The position numbers were made by a program, and so were the translations under genes. This document shows, in pieces, positions 6,915 through 15,701 of a DNA stretch of 64,000 bases. Numbering within the stretch: position 1 is the first letter of the stretch; each line of letters begins with the position of its first letter. The notes under the pieces were generated by a model that was not told the DNA's origin, made no database searches, and worked only from the letters and a program-made list of their open reading frames with translations. This DNA is from Streptacidiphilus jiangxiensis (GTDB lineage Bacteria; Actinomycetota; Actinomycetes; Streptomycetales; Streptomycetaceae): positions 571,926 through 635,925 of the forward strand of contig NZ_FOAZ01000001.1 in assembly GCF_900109465.1 (NCBI RefSeq), written 5' to 3'.

Positions 6915-9900
6915 GTGACGGCGGGCGAGCCGCGTGACCGGGACCGCCTCTTCGCCGAACTGGCGGACCTGGCCCGGGCGGCAGGGCTGACCACCGATCC
7001 CGAGCCGCTGCTGGACGCGCTCTGGCTGGCCCGCTTCGCCACCCCGCGGCCCGGTGCCGCGACGGACCGGCCGGGCCGGGCGGTCGGGCCGCGCCCCGGC
7101 GAGGGTGAGCAGGACAGGCCGCGCCCCCCGGCGGCGGAGGTCGGCCGGGCCCGCCCGACGTCGACGGCGGACGCGCCGGGCGACGAGCGGGTGGTGCTCG
7201 GCGCGCCCACGCCGGGGATCCCGCGGCGCGCCGTGGTGGCACCGCCGGGCGAGCTGGTGCGACTGCCGAGGGCGCCCACGGTGCCGGACCGGCTGCCGCT
7301 GACCCGCGCGCTGCGGCCGCTGCGGTCCTTCGCACCGGCCGTGCCCCGCTACCGACGTCGTCTGGACGTCGACGCCACCGTCACGCGGATGGCCGAGACC
7401 GGGGTGCCGGAGCTGGTCATGCGCCGCGAGCCGCGCCGGGACCTGCGCCTGCACCTGGTGATCGACGCGACGCCGTCCATGGTGGTCTGGCACGACCTGC
7501 TGCAGGAGCTCCGGCAGATCTGCACCCACCTGGGCGCCTTCCACGAGGTGCGGGTGGAGTACCTGCACGCGTTCGGCCACCGGGTCGCCACCACCGCGAC
7601 CCCCCACTTTCCGGTGGACGACATCCCGCCCGCCGAGGACGACGACGGCGCCGACCGGATCAGACTGCTGCTCAGTGACTGCACCGGGGCGCACTGGGGC
7701 GACGGCAGGATGGCCGCGGCCCTGGCGGCCTGGTCCCGTCGGGGGCCGTTGGCGGTGCTGCAGCCCCTGCCGCAGCGGCTGTGGGCGCGGACGCGGTTTC
7801 CGGCCACGGCCGCGCTGGTGCGCCGGTCCGCCGCGGCGCTGGGCGGGTTGACCGGACACGCCGTGCGCGGGCGCGGGGGCGAGCCGGGGGAGCAGCCGAT
7901 CCCGGTGCTGGAGCCGACGGCGGGCGCGATGGGCGCCTGGGCCCGGCTGCTGGCCGGACCGGGCGCGCCCGGGGTGCGGATGGCGGTCGGCTGGCTGGCG
8001 CGGGACGGGCGGCTCCGGGGGGCCGCGCCGGAGCCGCCCGGCCGGGAACCGGACGGCCCGGAACGGGTGGCCCTGTTCCGGCGGAACGCCTCCCCGGCCG
8101 CCTACCGGCTGGCCGTCTCGCTGACGGCGGCGCCGCTCTGGATGCCTGTCATGAAGCTGGTGCAGCGCGCCATCCTCCCGCAGAGCGGCCCCGCCGAACT
8201 GGCGGAGGTGCTGCTCGGCGGCCTGGTGCAGCGGCGGCCGAGCGGCGAACCGTGGCGGGACGGACCGGCCCGCGACGAGCTCCTGCGCGACGCGCCGCCC
8301 CGCACGCAGGAGTTCCCCGGCGAGGAGCCGTGGAACGAGGAGCAGTGGTACGCGTTCCGCCCCGGTGTCCGCGAGGTGCTGCTGGACGCGCTGTCCCGGG
8401 ACGAGGCCCTGCTGGTGCAGAAGTACGTCTCGGCGTGGCTGGTCGAGCACGTCGGCGGCGGCGCGCGCAACTATCCGGCCATCGCCGCCGCCCAACTGCA
8501 GGGTGTGCCGGAGACGGAGCAGGAGCCGGCTCCCGTCGCGGCGGGCGTCGACACGCGGCTGATGGCGCCGTTCGCCGAGGTGTCCCGGCAGGTGGTGCGC
8601 CGCTACCTGGCCCCAGGGGGCTTCCCGGCCCCGGCCCCGGCCCCGGCGGAACCGACCGACGGCCTCGCGGAGGTGCGGGCGCTGCTGTCCGCACCCGCCG
8701 CGACCCGGCGGATCGGCCAACTGATCGGCGCGGTCGAGCTGTTGCGTCCGTTGGCCGTCGAGGGCGAGGCGCGCCGCGGCGAGGCCGCGGTGCTGCTCGC
8801 CGAGGCCCTGCTCGCGCTCTGGGGCGAGCAGGGGGACCCGGGTCTGCTCGACGAGGCCGACGAGTTCGCGGTGCTCGCGGAACGGGAGGCCCGGGCGGTC
8901 CCCGAGCGGCTCGCCGCCGCGCGCCTGCTCGGCGCCCGGGTGCTGCACACGCGGGGCGGTTACCAGGCCGCCACCGGGGACCGGCGCCGCGCGCTGTGGG
9001 ACCTGCGCTACGCCGACCAGTTGCTGGCCGGGGTCCTGGCCACGGACGAACCGCCGAGCTGGGCGCCGCTGGTCGAGCGCGGCCAGGTGCTGTTCGAGCT
9101 GTGGCAGGCGGAGCGGGATGCGCAGCGGCTGGACCGCGCCGAGGCGATGCTGCGCGCCGCACTCGGGGCCCGGGACGCGGCCGACGCCGGGGCGGAGGCC
9201 CTCGCGCGGGCGCGGGCCCTGCTGGGACGGGTGCTGCTGGAGCGGTCCCGGTTGCGGGTCCCGCCGGACGACGCGATGGCGGACGCCCTGCTGGAGCAGG
9301 CCTACGACGAGCTCGGGCAGGCCTTGGCCGCCCTCGCGCCCGAACCGGCGACGCAGCAGCCCTCGGGGCGGGAGCAGGTGGCGACGGGGACGCCGCACGC
9401 GGCCCTCGACCGGCCGGCCCTGAACGGAGCGGCCCTGGACCGGGTGGAGACCGTGCTGCTGCGCTCGGAGCGCTTCGGCGACGTGCCGCGGGACCGGTGG
9501 TACGAGGCGCGCACCACCGTCGACGGGGTCCGTCGGGCGCCCGCGGACGGCCGGACGGCGATCCGCGCGGAGCTGCTGACGGGCCGGTGGGAGCGGGCCG
9601 AGTTCACGGTCGGTCGTGATCCCGCTCATCTGCGCGAGGCGGCCCGCCGCTTCGACGCGGCGGCGGCGCTGGCTTCGCCGGGCAGCCCGGAGCGGGCCGA
9701 GAGCCTGGCCGAGCGGGTGCGCGCGCTGCTGGACCTGGCGACCGAGACGGCGGAGGGTGCCGCGCTCGCCGAGGCGGTCGTGGCCGCCCGGGCCGCCGCC
9801 GCGGAGGCGGGAACGGGGACGGGCGAGAAGGCCACCGAGGCCGCACTGCTGCTCGCCGAGGCGCTGCTCCGGCGCCACCAGGCCGTCGACGATCCGACCG

Positions 9901-10076
9901 ACCTGCGGGAGGCCGAGTACGTCGTCGAGCGGGCCGCGGAACAGGTGCCGGCGGGCGGGCTCGCCGACCGGGTCTGGAGCCGCCTGGCCCAGCTGCGCCG
10001 ACTGCTGTACCGGCGTCACGGAGTTGAGCGCTGGCGCAGGTTGGCCGAGGAGGCGGAGGCACGGGTCTCACGCTGA
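6915..10076 (+). CDS. SAV_2336-type protein: vWA-like domain plus helical repeat region
   Basis: 1053 aa from GTG 6915, preceded by GAGGTGA. Residues 1-45 form a short helical N-terminal segment. A Pro/Arg-rich linker follows, then from about 175 a vWA-like fold beginning LRLHLVIDATPSMVVWHDLLQEL. Its metal-site motif is D184-x-T-x-S188, where the classical MIDAS has DxSxS. The middle matches the SAV_2336 family. The C-terminal third (from about 590) is a long Ala/Leu/Glu/Arg-rich helical array that looks like TPR/SEL1-type repeats. It is probably the vWA partner of the MoxR ATPase and the scaffold of the VMAP trio. It is about 900 residues longer than a bare vWA protein. Functional role is inferred from context. 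Confidence 0.75.
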   Translation: MTAGEPRDRDRLFAELADLARAAGLTTDPEPLLDALWLARFATPRPGAATDRPGRAVGPRPGEGEQDRPRPPAAEVGRARPTSTADAPGDERVVLGAPTPGIPRRAVVAPPGELVRLPRAPTVPDRLPLTRALRPLRSFAPAVPRYRRRLDVDATVTRMAETGVPELVMRREPRRDLRLHLVIDATPSMVVWHDLLQELRQICTHLGAFHEVRVEYLHAFGHRVATTATPHFPVDDIPPAEDDDGADRIRLLLSDCTGAHWGDGRMAAALAAWSRRGPLAVLQPLPQRLWARTRFPATAALVRRSAAALGGLTGHAVRGRGGEPGEQPIPVLEPTAGAMGAWARLLAGPGAPGVRMAVGWLARDGRLRGAAPEPPGREPDGPERVALFRRNASPAAYRLAVSLTAAPLWMPVMKLVQRAILPQSGPAELAEVLLGGLVQRRPSGEPWRDGPARDELLRDAPPRTQEFPGEEPWNEEQWYAFRPGVREVLLDALSRDEALLVQKYVSAWLVEHVGGGARNYPAIAAAQLQGVPETEQEPAPVAAGVDTRLMAPFAEVSRQVVRRYLAPGGFPAPAPAPAEPTDGLAEVRALLSAPAATRRIGQLIGAVELLRPLAVEGEARRGEAAVLLAEALLALWGEQGDPGLLDEADEFAVLAEREARAVPERLAAARLLGARVLHTRGGYQAATGDRRRALWDLRYADQLLAGVLATDEPPSWAPLVERGQVLFELWQAERDAQRLDRAEAMLRAALGARDAADAGAEALARARALLGRVLLERSRLRVPPDDAMADALLEQAYDELGQALAALAPEPATQQPSGREQVATGTPHAALDRPALNGAALDRVETVLLRSERFGDVPRDRWYEARTTVDGVRRAPADGRTAIRAELLTGRWERAEFTVGRDPAHLREAARRFDAAAALASPGSPERAESLAERVRALLDLATETAEGAALAEAVVAARAAAAEAGTGTGEKATEAALLLAEALLRRHQAVDDPTDLREAEYVVERAAEQVPAGGLADRVWSRLAQLRRLLYRRHGVERWRRLAEEAEARVSR

Positions 10077-10140
10077 CTCGTACGTTTACCGAGCGTTCGA
10101 CCAGGGGATCGCACAGAAGATCGGATAGAGGGAGTATTCG

Positions 10141-10383
10141 GTGGATGCTCGCACAGGGGGCGCAGGGCTGCCGCCCGCGGAGACGGCGGAGCTCTTCGAC
10201 TGCACCGGCCTTGACTTGGAGGAGCTGCGCGCGTCACGCAACCCGGTCCTGCTGGCGGTGATCGAGCGGCTGCGCACGCGCCTGGTCGAACCGGGCCCGG
10301 GCACGGCGGCGTTCAGCGACTACACCAGCGCGCCGGCGGGCGCCGCGACCCCGGTCGTGGTGCCGGGCGCGGAGGAACCGTAG
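10141..10383 (+). CDS. FxsA-like RiPP precursor peptide, divergent
   Basis: 80 aa, GTG start behind AGAGGGA. The leader-like part (residues 14-50: ETAELFDCTGLDLEELR, NPVLLAVIERLRTR) resembles FxSxx-COOH (FxsA) precursors, which usually end in a short FxS motif at the C-terminus. Here the aromatic segment F58-S-D-Y61-T-S63 is internal and is followed by 17 residues (PAGAATP, VVVPGAEEP). FSD and YTS are adjacent three-residue motifs of the kind (aromatic-x-residue) that FxsB-type maturases are reported to crosslink into cyclophanes. The gene ends 2 bp before the radical SAM gene, which strongly supports a precursor role. What the mature product is, and whether the 17-residue tail is removed, cannot be read. 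Confidence 0.72.
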   Translation: MDARTGGAGLPPAETAELFDCTGLDLEELRASRNPVLLAVIERLRTRLVEPGPGTAAFSDYTSAPAGAATPVVVPGAEEP

Positions 10384-10385
10384 CG

Positions 10386-11579
10386 GTGTCGGCGGCGCCC
10401 TGGCCGCTCACGGAGCTCGACCCGGGTGCCGTGCGCGCGAGCGGTGTCGCGCCGGTGCCGCTGCGGCAGTTCGTGCTCAAGCTGCGCAGCCGCTGCAACC
10501 TCGCGTGCGACTACTGCTACGTCTACACCATGGCGGACCAGGGCTGGCGTCGGCAGCCACGGGCGATGTCGCGGCGTACGCTGCGTCAGATCGCGCACCG
10601 CATCGGCGAGCACGCGCGTGCACACGGCCTCGACCGGGTGCACGTGATCTTCCACGGCGGGGAGCCGCTCCTCGCGGGCGCGGCGCCGCTGCTGGACGCG
10701 GTCGCCGAGATCCGACGCGCCCTGCCCCGCCCCTGCGCGCTGGCCGCCGGGGTGCAGACCAACGGGGTGCTGTTGTCGCGGCCGCTGCTGGACGACCTGG
10801 CCCGCACGGGCGTCACCGTGGGCGTCAGCCTGGACGGCGGCGACGAGCAGGGGAACCGGCACCGGCTGCGCCCCGACGGGCGCCCCTCGTGGCCCGCCGT
10901 GGAGCGCGGCCTGCGGCTGCTCCAGGGCTATCCCGAGATCTACGCCGGACTGCTGGCCACCGTCGACCTGACGCAGCCGCCGATCCGGGTCTACGAGTCC
11001 TTACTGCCGTTCCGGCCACCCAGCCTCGACCTGCTGCTGCCGCACGGGAACTGGACGACACCACCGCCGGGGCTGCGTCCCGCGCCGGTCCGCGCGGCCC
11101 CGGTCACCCCGTACGCGGACTGGCTCGGTGCCGTCTTCGAGCACTGGTGGCACGCGGGGCGCGGGGAGGTGAGCATCCGGCTCTTCGAGGAGGCGGTGGC
11201 CCTGCTGCTCGGGCTGCCCGGACAGACCGAGCTGCTCGGCACCAGCCCTGCCGCGCTCGTCGTGCTCGCCACCGACGGCGCGATCGAACAGGTCGACTCG
11301 CTCCGCTCCGCCTACGCGGACGCCGCCGCGACCGGGCTGGACGTGTTCCGGCACAGCTTCGACCGCGCTCTGGACCACCCGGGTCTGCTGGCACGCCAGT
11401 TGGGTGCGGCGGCGCTCGCGGACGCGTGCCGGGCCTGTCCGGCCGGCCGGGTCTGCGGCGGCGGCCAGTACCCCCACCGCTACCGCGCCGGCGCCGGGTT
11501 CCACGAGCCGTCCGTCTACTGCTCGGACCTGTACGCGCTGCTGGCCAGGATCGCGACGGCGCTGCGGGGCGCTGCGTGA
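10386..11579 (+). CDS. fxsB: FxsB-family radical SAM/SPASM peptide maturase
   Basis: 397 aa. The radical SAM cluster motif is C37-x3-C41-x2-C44 (SRCNLACDYCY), followed by IFHGGEPLLAG, a GGEP-type SAM-binding motif. The C-terminal SPASM-like region has C348, C351, C357 and C379 (CRACPAGRVCGGGQYPHRY, YCSDLY), typical of FxsB. Members of this family install C-C crosslinks (three-residue cyclophanes) in precursor peptides. It starts 2 bp after the peptide gene and its stop overlaps the start of the HExxH gene, so the three form a tight module. Codon 206 is TTA (11001-11003), decoded only by the bldA tRNA in streptomycetes, so full-length synthesis is probably tied to development. Confidence 0.92.
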   Translation: MSAAPWPLTELDPGAVRASGVAPVPLRQFVLKLRSRCNLACDYCYVYTMADQGWRRQPRAMSRRTLRQIAHRIGEHARAHGLDRVHVIFHGGEPLLAGAAPLLDAVAEIRRALPRPCALAAGVQTNGVLLSRPLLDDLARTGVTVGVSLDGGDEQGNRHRLRPDGRPSWPAVERGLRLLQGYPEIYAGLLATVDLTQPPIRVYESLLPFRPPSLDLLLPHGNWTTPPPGLRPAPVRAAPVTPYADWLGAVFEHWWHAGRGEVSIRLFEEAVALLLGLPGQTELLGTSPAALVVLATDGAIEQVDSLRSAYADAAATGLDVFRHSFDRALDHPGLLARQLGAAALADACRACPAGRVCGGGQYPHRYRAGAGFHEPSVYCSDLYALLARIATALRGAA

Positions 11580-12613
11580 CCGAGTCCTGGGGGCGGCGCG
11601 CACGCGCGCTGCTGCCGCGGATCGCCGCCGGCGGGTTCGACGTCGACGTCGCCGCGCTGATGACGGGCAGCCAGCTGAGCAAGCGGCTGCTGCTGCTCCG
11701 CGCCGCCGTCGACCAGGCCCCGTCCGCCGTCGGGGCCCAGTGGGACCGGCTGGCCGCCGTCGAGCGGCAGGACGCCGCGGCGGTGCGGGATGTGCTGAGC
11801 TATCCGACCGTCGGCATCTGGCTGCGCCGCTGCCTGGTCGCGCCACGGGACCCGAAGGCGCCCTGGGGCTACTTCGGCACCCTGGTGCGCCGGGCGGAGG
11901 AAGCGGCCGGCTCCGGCGAGCCCGCGCCCTGGGCGGCGGGGCGACTGCTCGCTCCCGACGGTCCCGTGCTGGAGGACCGTGACCAGTTGCGTGACCCCGG
12001 CCTGCCGCAGCGGCAGGGCGGCCTGCGGCCCACCGCGCCACTCGACGCGGAGGCGGTGGCGGCCTGGGGCGCCGTCTGGCGCCAGGGCGCCACGCTGCTG
12101 CGGGCCGTGGCCCCGGCGCGCGCGGACGAGGCCGGGACACTGCTGCGCTGCGTGGTCCCGCTGGTCGGCGTGGCCGACCCGGAACGCAGCGCGACCTTCG
12201 CGGACGCCTTCGGGCTGATCCTCACCACCAGGCCGCGCGGCGCGTTCGACGCCGCCGCGGTGGTGGTGCACGAACTCCAGCACACCAAGCTGTACGCGGT
12301 CGCCGACCTGTTGCCGCTGCACGAACCGGATCCGACCCCGCGCTTCCTGGCGCCCTGGCGGCACGACCCGAGGCCGATCGGCGGGCTGCTCCAGGGTCTG
12401 TACGCGCATGTGGCCCTGGGTGAGTACTGGCGGGACGCGGCCCGGTCGCTGCCGCCGGAGGGTGGCCGGGAGCGCGCCGCCCGTGAGGCGGTCCGCTGCC
12501 GCGAACAGGTCGGCGCCGCGCTTCCGCAGCTCTTCGGCGAGGCACCCCTGACCGGGGCCGGTCGGACGCTGGCGGCCGGCCTGGCAGCACGGTTCGACCT
12601 GATGGACCGATAG
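11576..12613 (+). CDS. HExxH-motif protein, probable 2-oxoglutarate-dependent peptide beta-hydroxylase
   Basis: 345 aa from GTG 11576, overlapping the fxsB stop. The diagnostic motif is H232-E-L-Q-H236 (VVVHELQHTKL). A further H278 in YAHVALGEYW may be a third metal ligand. The family was long called HEXXH motif domain-containing and is now described as peptide beta-hydroxylases dependent on iron and 2-oxoglutarate, acting on RiPP precursors beside radical SAM maturases; I rely on memory for that assignment. No signal peptide or membrane segment. Its position argues that it modifies the upstream peptide after or before crosslinking, possibly at D60, S59, S63 or T62. A metalloprotease role is the alternative reading of HExxH. 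Confidence 0.75.
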   Translation: MTESWGRRARALLPRIAAGGFDVDVAALMTGSQLSKRLLLLRAAVDQAPSAVGAQWDRLAAVERQDAAAVRDVLSYPTVGIWLRRCLVAPRDPKAPWGYFGTLVRRAEEAAGSGEPAPWAAGRLLAPDGPVLEDRDQLRDPGLPQRQGGLRPTAPLDAEAVAAWGAVWRQGATLLRAVAPARADEAGTLLRCVVPLVGVADPERSATFADAFGLILTTRPRGAFDAAAVVVHELQHTKLYAVADLLPLHEPDPTPRFLAPWRHDPRPIGGLLQGLYAHVALGEYWRDAARSLPPEGGRERAAREAVRCREQVGAALPQLFGEAPLTGAGRTLAAGLAARFDLMDR

Positions 12614-12732
12614 ATCGTCCGGGTGGCAACAGAATCGAGGAGGCCTTGGCCCGTGCAGGGCATTCGGTGTCGCTCGGTGGGACGGGTACCGTGCAAGGAC
12701 AGGGCTCAGCGCGAGCGGGTTGGAGACCGGCG

Positions 12733-15696
12733 ATGACCGATCGGGGTGCGGCGCAGCGAGTAGTGATCAGCTATTCGGGCGTGGATCGCAGTTGGGCCGT
12801 CTGGGCCCAGGCCTGGCTGGAGCGGGCGGGGGTGGAGGCCTCGGTCCTGCGGTTCGACCCGACCGGGCGCGACGGACTCGCCGCGGCCGTCGACGACCTG
12901 CTCGGCAGCGACGCCCTGGTCCTGCTGCTGGTCAGCCCCTCCCTCTTCCGGCGCAGTGACACTAGCCCGGACGAGTGGAACGAGGTGCTGCGCGCCCTGT
13001 CGGCGGAGCGCCGGTCCCGCCTGCGCGGACTCGTCCTCAGTGAGATCGGGCTGCCGGCCGCAGTCGCCCTGCTGCGCACCCAGAGCGTCGTCGACATCCC
13101 CGAGGGCGCGGCACTGCGCCGCCTGTTCCGCCTGCTCGACCTGAGCGCGGTCCCGGCCGCGCCGGCGGTCCCCGCCGCCGACGCCCGGACGCCGCGCTAC
13201 CCCGGCAGTCCGGCCTCGGTCTGGGGTGCCGTCCCGCGGCGGAACCTGGACTTCACCGGCCGCCGGGAACTGCTGGAGGCGATGCGGCTGGCGCTGGAGC
13301 CAGGTGAACTCGGCAGCCGGCCGGTGGTGCTGACCGGCATGCCCGGCGTGGGCAAGAGCGCCGTCGCCGCGGAGTACGCCTATCGCCACCGCAGCAGCTA
13401 CGACGTCATCTGGTGGGTGCAGGCCGACAACCGGCGTGACGCCCGTGCGCAACTCGCGTCACTGGCGGAGCCGTTGGGCCTGCGCGTCGGCTCCGAGATC
13501 GGCGACCAGCTGCGCGCGGTGCAGGAGGCGCTGCGGGTCGGGGAGCCGTACCGCGACTGGCTGCTGATCTTCGACAACGCGGACTCCACCGAGCACATCG
13601 CTCCGCTGATCCCCGACGGCACCGGGCAGACCGTCATCACCAGCTCGAACCGTGACTGGACCCGGGAGGCGACCGCCCTGCGGGAGGTGCCCCTGTTCAC
13701 CGAGGCCGAGGGGGTGGCGTTCCTGCGGCGTCGGCTCAGCCGACTGGCCACCGACGACGCACTCGCGGTCGGTGCGGCCGTCGGCTGGCTGCCGATCTGC
13801 CTGGAGCAGTCCGCCGCCACCCTGGCCGACCCCGGGCAGACCGTGGCCGACTACGTGCGCCGGATCACCGAGCCGGACGGCGGCAGCGACAGCTTCCAGC
13901 GCGTCATGGACCTGCGGCTGCGCCGACTGGACGACGAGGACCCGCTCGCCCTTCAGGTGCTGCGGCTCTGTGCCTGTTTCGGCCCGGGGCCGGTGCCCGC
14001 GCGGCTGGTCCGGCCGACGGTGGCCAAGGACCTGCCGGCCGGGCTCCGCGAGACGGTCACCGACCCGCAGCGCTGGACGGAGGCGCTCAGCGAGCTCGAA
14101 CGCCGCTCCCTGCTGCGTACCGAGTACACCGAGCCGCTCGGAGCGGGAGCCGGTCAGGGCACCGGACCCGGGCGCGGGTTCACCATCGAACTGCACCGGA
14201 TGCTGCGGCACACCGTGATCCAGGGCATGCGCCCGCACGAGCGCGAGAGCATGGTGCGGGCCGTCCGGCAGATACTGGCCGCGGCCGACCCGGGCACCCC
14301 CGACGACCAGCACCTGTGGGCCCGCTACGCGGAGATCCTGCCGCACGTGATCTCCTCCGGCGCGACCCGCAGCACCAACCCGGTCATCCAGGACCTGGTC
14401 TACAACGTGCTGCGCTACCTCTACCTGCGCGGCGAGTACCGGGCGGCGGGCGAGCTGGCGGAGGACGCCTACGAGGCCTGGGGCGGTCGGCCCTACCCGC
14501 TCTGGTGGCGGCTGCGGCTGCTGCGCGCCGACATCATCCGGGCGCTGGCCGACTACACCGCCTCGGAGGCGGAGAACCGGGCGGCCTTCGAGGAGCTGGG
14601 CGCGGAACGCGCGCAGCACGAGCTCGACTACCTCCAGGCCGGGTCCAGCCTTGCCGCGGACCTGCGGGCGCTGGGCCGCTACGACGAGGCGCTGGATCTC
14701 CAGTCCATGGTCAGGGAGACCCGCGAGCGCCTGCTCGGCGCGCCCCACCCGGACTCCCTGCGCGCCCGTCACAACCAGGCCGTCACGCTGCGGGTGCTGG
14801 GACGCTTCGACGAGGCGCTGGCGATGCACCAGGAGGTGTTCAGCACCGCCCGTCAGGTCATGGGCGTGACCCACCCGCACGTCCTCCTCTTCGCCATGGC
14901 CGTCGCCCAGGACCTGCGCCTGATCGGCCGCTACGACGAGGCACTGGACCGCCAGGAGCACTGCCTGGAGTGGTGCCTGGAGGCGCTCGGGCCGGAGCAG
15001 CCGCTCAGTCTGCGCGCCCGGCACCTGCTCGGGCTCTGCCAGCGCCGGGCCGGGCTGATCGGTCAGGCCGGCGAGAACCTGGAGCACGCCTCGGCCCGTC
15101 TGGTCCGCCTGCTCGGCCCCGACCACCCGGACGCCCTCTCGGCCCGCAACGACCTGGCCACCTACCTGCGGGACCGGGGCGAGACGGAGACGGCCCTCGG
15201 CATCCTCGACGAGGTCGTCGCCGGGTTCCGCAAGGTGCTCGGGCGGGGCCACCCCAACAGCATCGGGGCGGAGTCCAACCGGGCCATGGTGCTCCAGTCG
15301 CTGGGCCGCCGCGAGGAGGCCGTCACCGTCAGCGACAGCGCGGCGAACCGGATGCAGCCAGCCGTGGGTGCGACGCATCCGTGGACCGTCGCGGTCATGC
15401 TGAACGCCTCGGCCTGCCGCAACGTCCAGGGCGACGTCGACGAGGCGCTGCGCCTCAGCGAGCAGGCCCTCTCCCGGGCCCGGGAGCGCCTCGGCGACGA
15501 CCACCCGCTCACCCTGTCCTGCGAGATCGCGGTCGCCGCCGACCTGCGGGCCCGCGCCGACCGGCTCCGGGCGGAGAAGATCGAGTCGCACGCGGTCCGG
15601 CGCCTGGAGGAGACCCTCGGCGAGTCCCATGTGCACACCCGCTCCGCCCGCCTGCGGCACCGGCCGCACTGGGACCTGGAGTTCATGGGCGTCTGA
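12733..15696 (+). CDS. fxsT: FxsT: TIR / NB-ARC / tetratricopeptide STAND protein
   Basis: 987 aa from ATG 12733, which has a GGAG 9 nt upstream; an in-frame GTG at 12646 is less likely. Residues 8-135 are a TIR domain (VVISYSGVDRSWAVWAQAWLE, then SPDEWNEVL with a W-x-E that could provide the catalytic glutamate of NADase-type TIRs). Residues 170-480 are an NB-ARC STAND NTPase with P-loop GMPGVGKSA at 202-210 and Walker B LLIFDNAD. Residues 560-930 hold about eight TPRs of roughly 42 residues (RYDEALDLQ, RFDEALAMHQ, RYDEALDRQE). This architecture is the one annotated as FxSxx-COOH system tetratricopeptide repeat protein. STAND proteins act as sensors that oligomerise on ligand binding; the ligand could be the modified peptide, but that is inference. 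Confidence 0.9.
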   Translation: MTDRGAAQRVVISYSGVDRSWAVWAQAWLERAGVEASVLRFDPTGRDGLAAAVDDLLGSDALVLLLVSPSLFRRSDTSPDEWNEVLRALSAERRSRLRGLVLSEIGLPAAVALLRTQSVVDIPEGAALRRLFRLLDLSAVPAAPAVPAADARTPRYPGSPASVWGAVPRRNLDFTGRRELLEAMRLALEPGELGSRPVVLTGMPGVGKSAVAAEYAYRHRSSYDVIWWVQADNRRDARAQLASLAEPLGLRVGSEIGDQLRAVQEALRVGEPYRDWLLIFDNADSTEHIAPLIPDGTGQTVITSSNRDWTREATALREVPLFTEAEGVAFLRRRLSRLATDDALAVGAAVGWLPICLEQSAATLADPGQTVADYVRRITEPDGGSDSFQRVMDLRLRRLDDEDPLALQVLRLCACFGPGPVPARLVRPTVAKDLPAGLRETVTDPQRWTEALSELERRSLLRTEYTEPLGAGAGQGTGPGRGFTIELHRMLRHTVIQGMRPHERESMVRAVRQILAAADPGTPDDQHLWARYAEILPHVISSGATRSTNPVIQDLVYNVLRYLYLRGEYRAAGELAEDAYEAWGGRPYPLWWRLRLLRADIIRALADYTASEAENRAAFEELGAERAQHELDYLQAGSSLAADLRALGRYDEALDLQSMVRETRERLLGAPHPDSLRARHNQAVTLRVLGRFDEALAMHQEVFSTARQVMGVTHPHVLLFAMAVAQDLRLIGRYDEALDRQEHCLEWCLEALGPEQPLSLRARHLLGLCQRRAGLIGQAGENLEHASARLVRLLGPDHPDALSARNDLATYLRDRGETETALGILDEVVAGFRKVLGRGHPNSIGAESNRAMVLQSLGRREEAVTVSDSAANRMQPAVGATHPWTVAVMLNASACRNVQGDVDEALRLSEQALSRARERLGDDHPLTLSCEIAVAADLRARADRLRAEKIESHAVRRLEETLGESHVHTRSARLRHRPHWDLEFMGV

Positions 15697-15701
15697 GCGC
15701 C

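Noticed and set aside
10377..10383. A C-terminal FxSxx motif at the end of the small peptide
   Set aside because: The peptide ends in GAEEP with no aromatic residue within two positions of the serine. The only aromatic-x-Ser/Asp sites are internal, so the canonical motif is absent.
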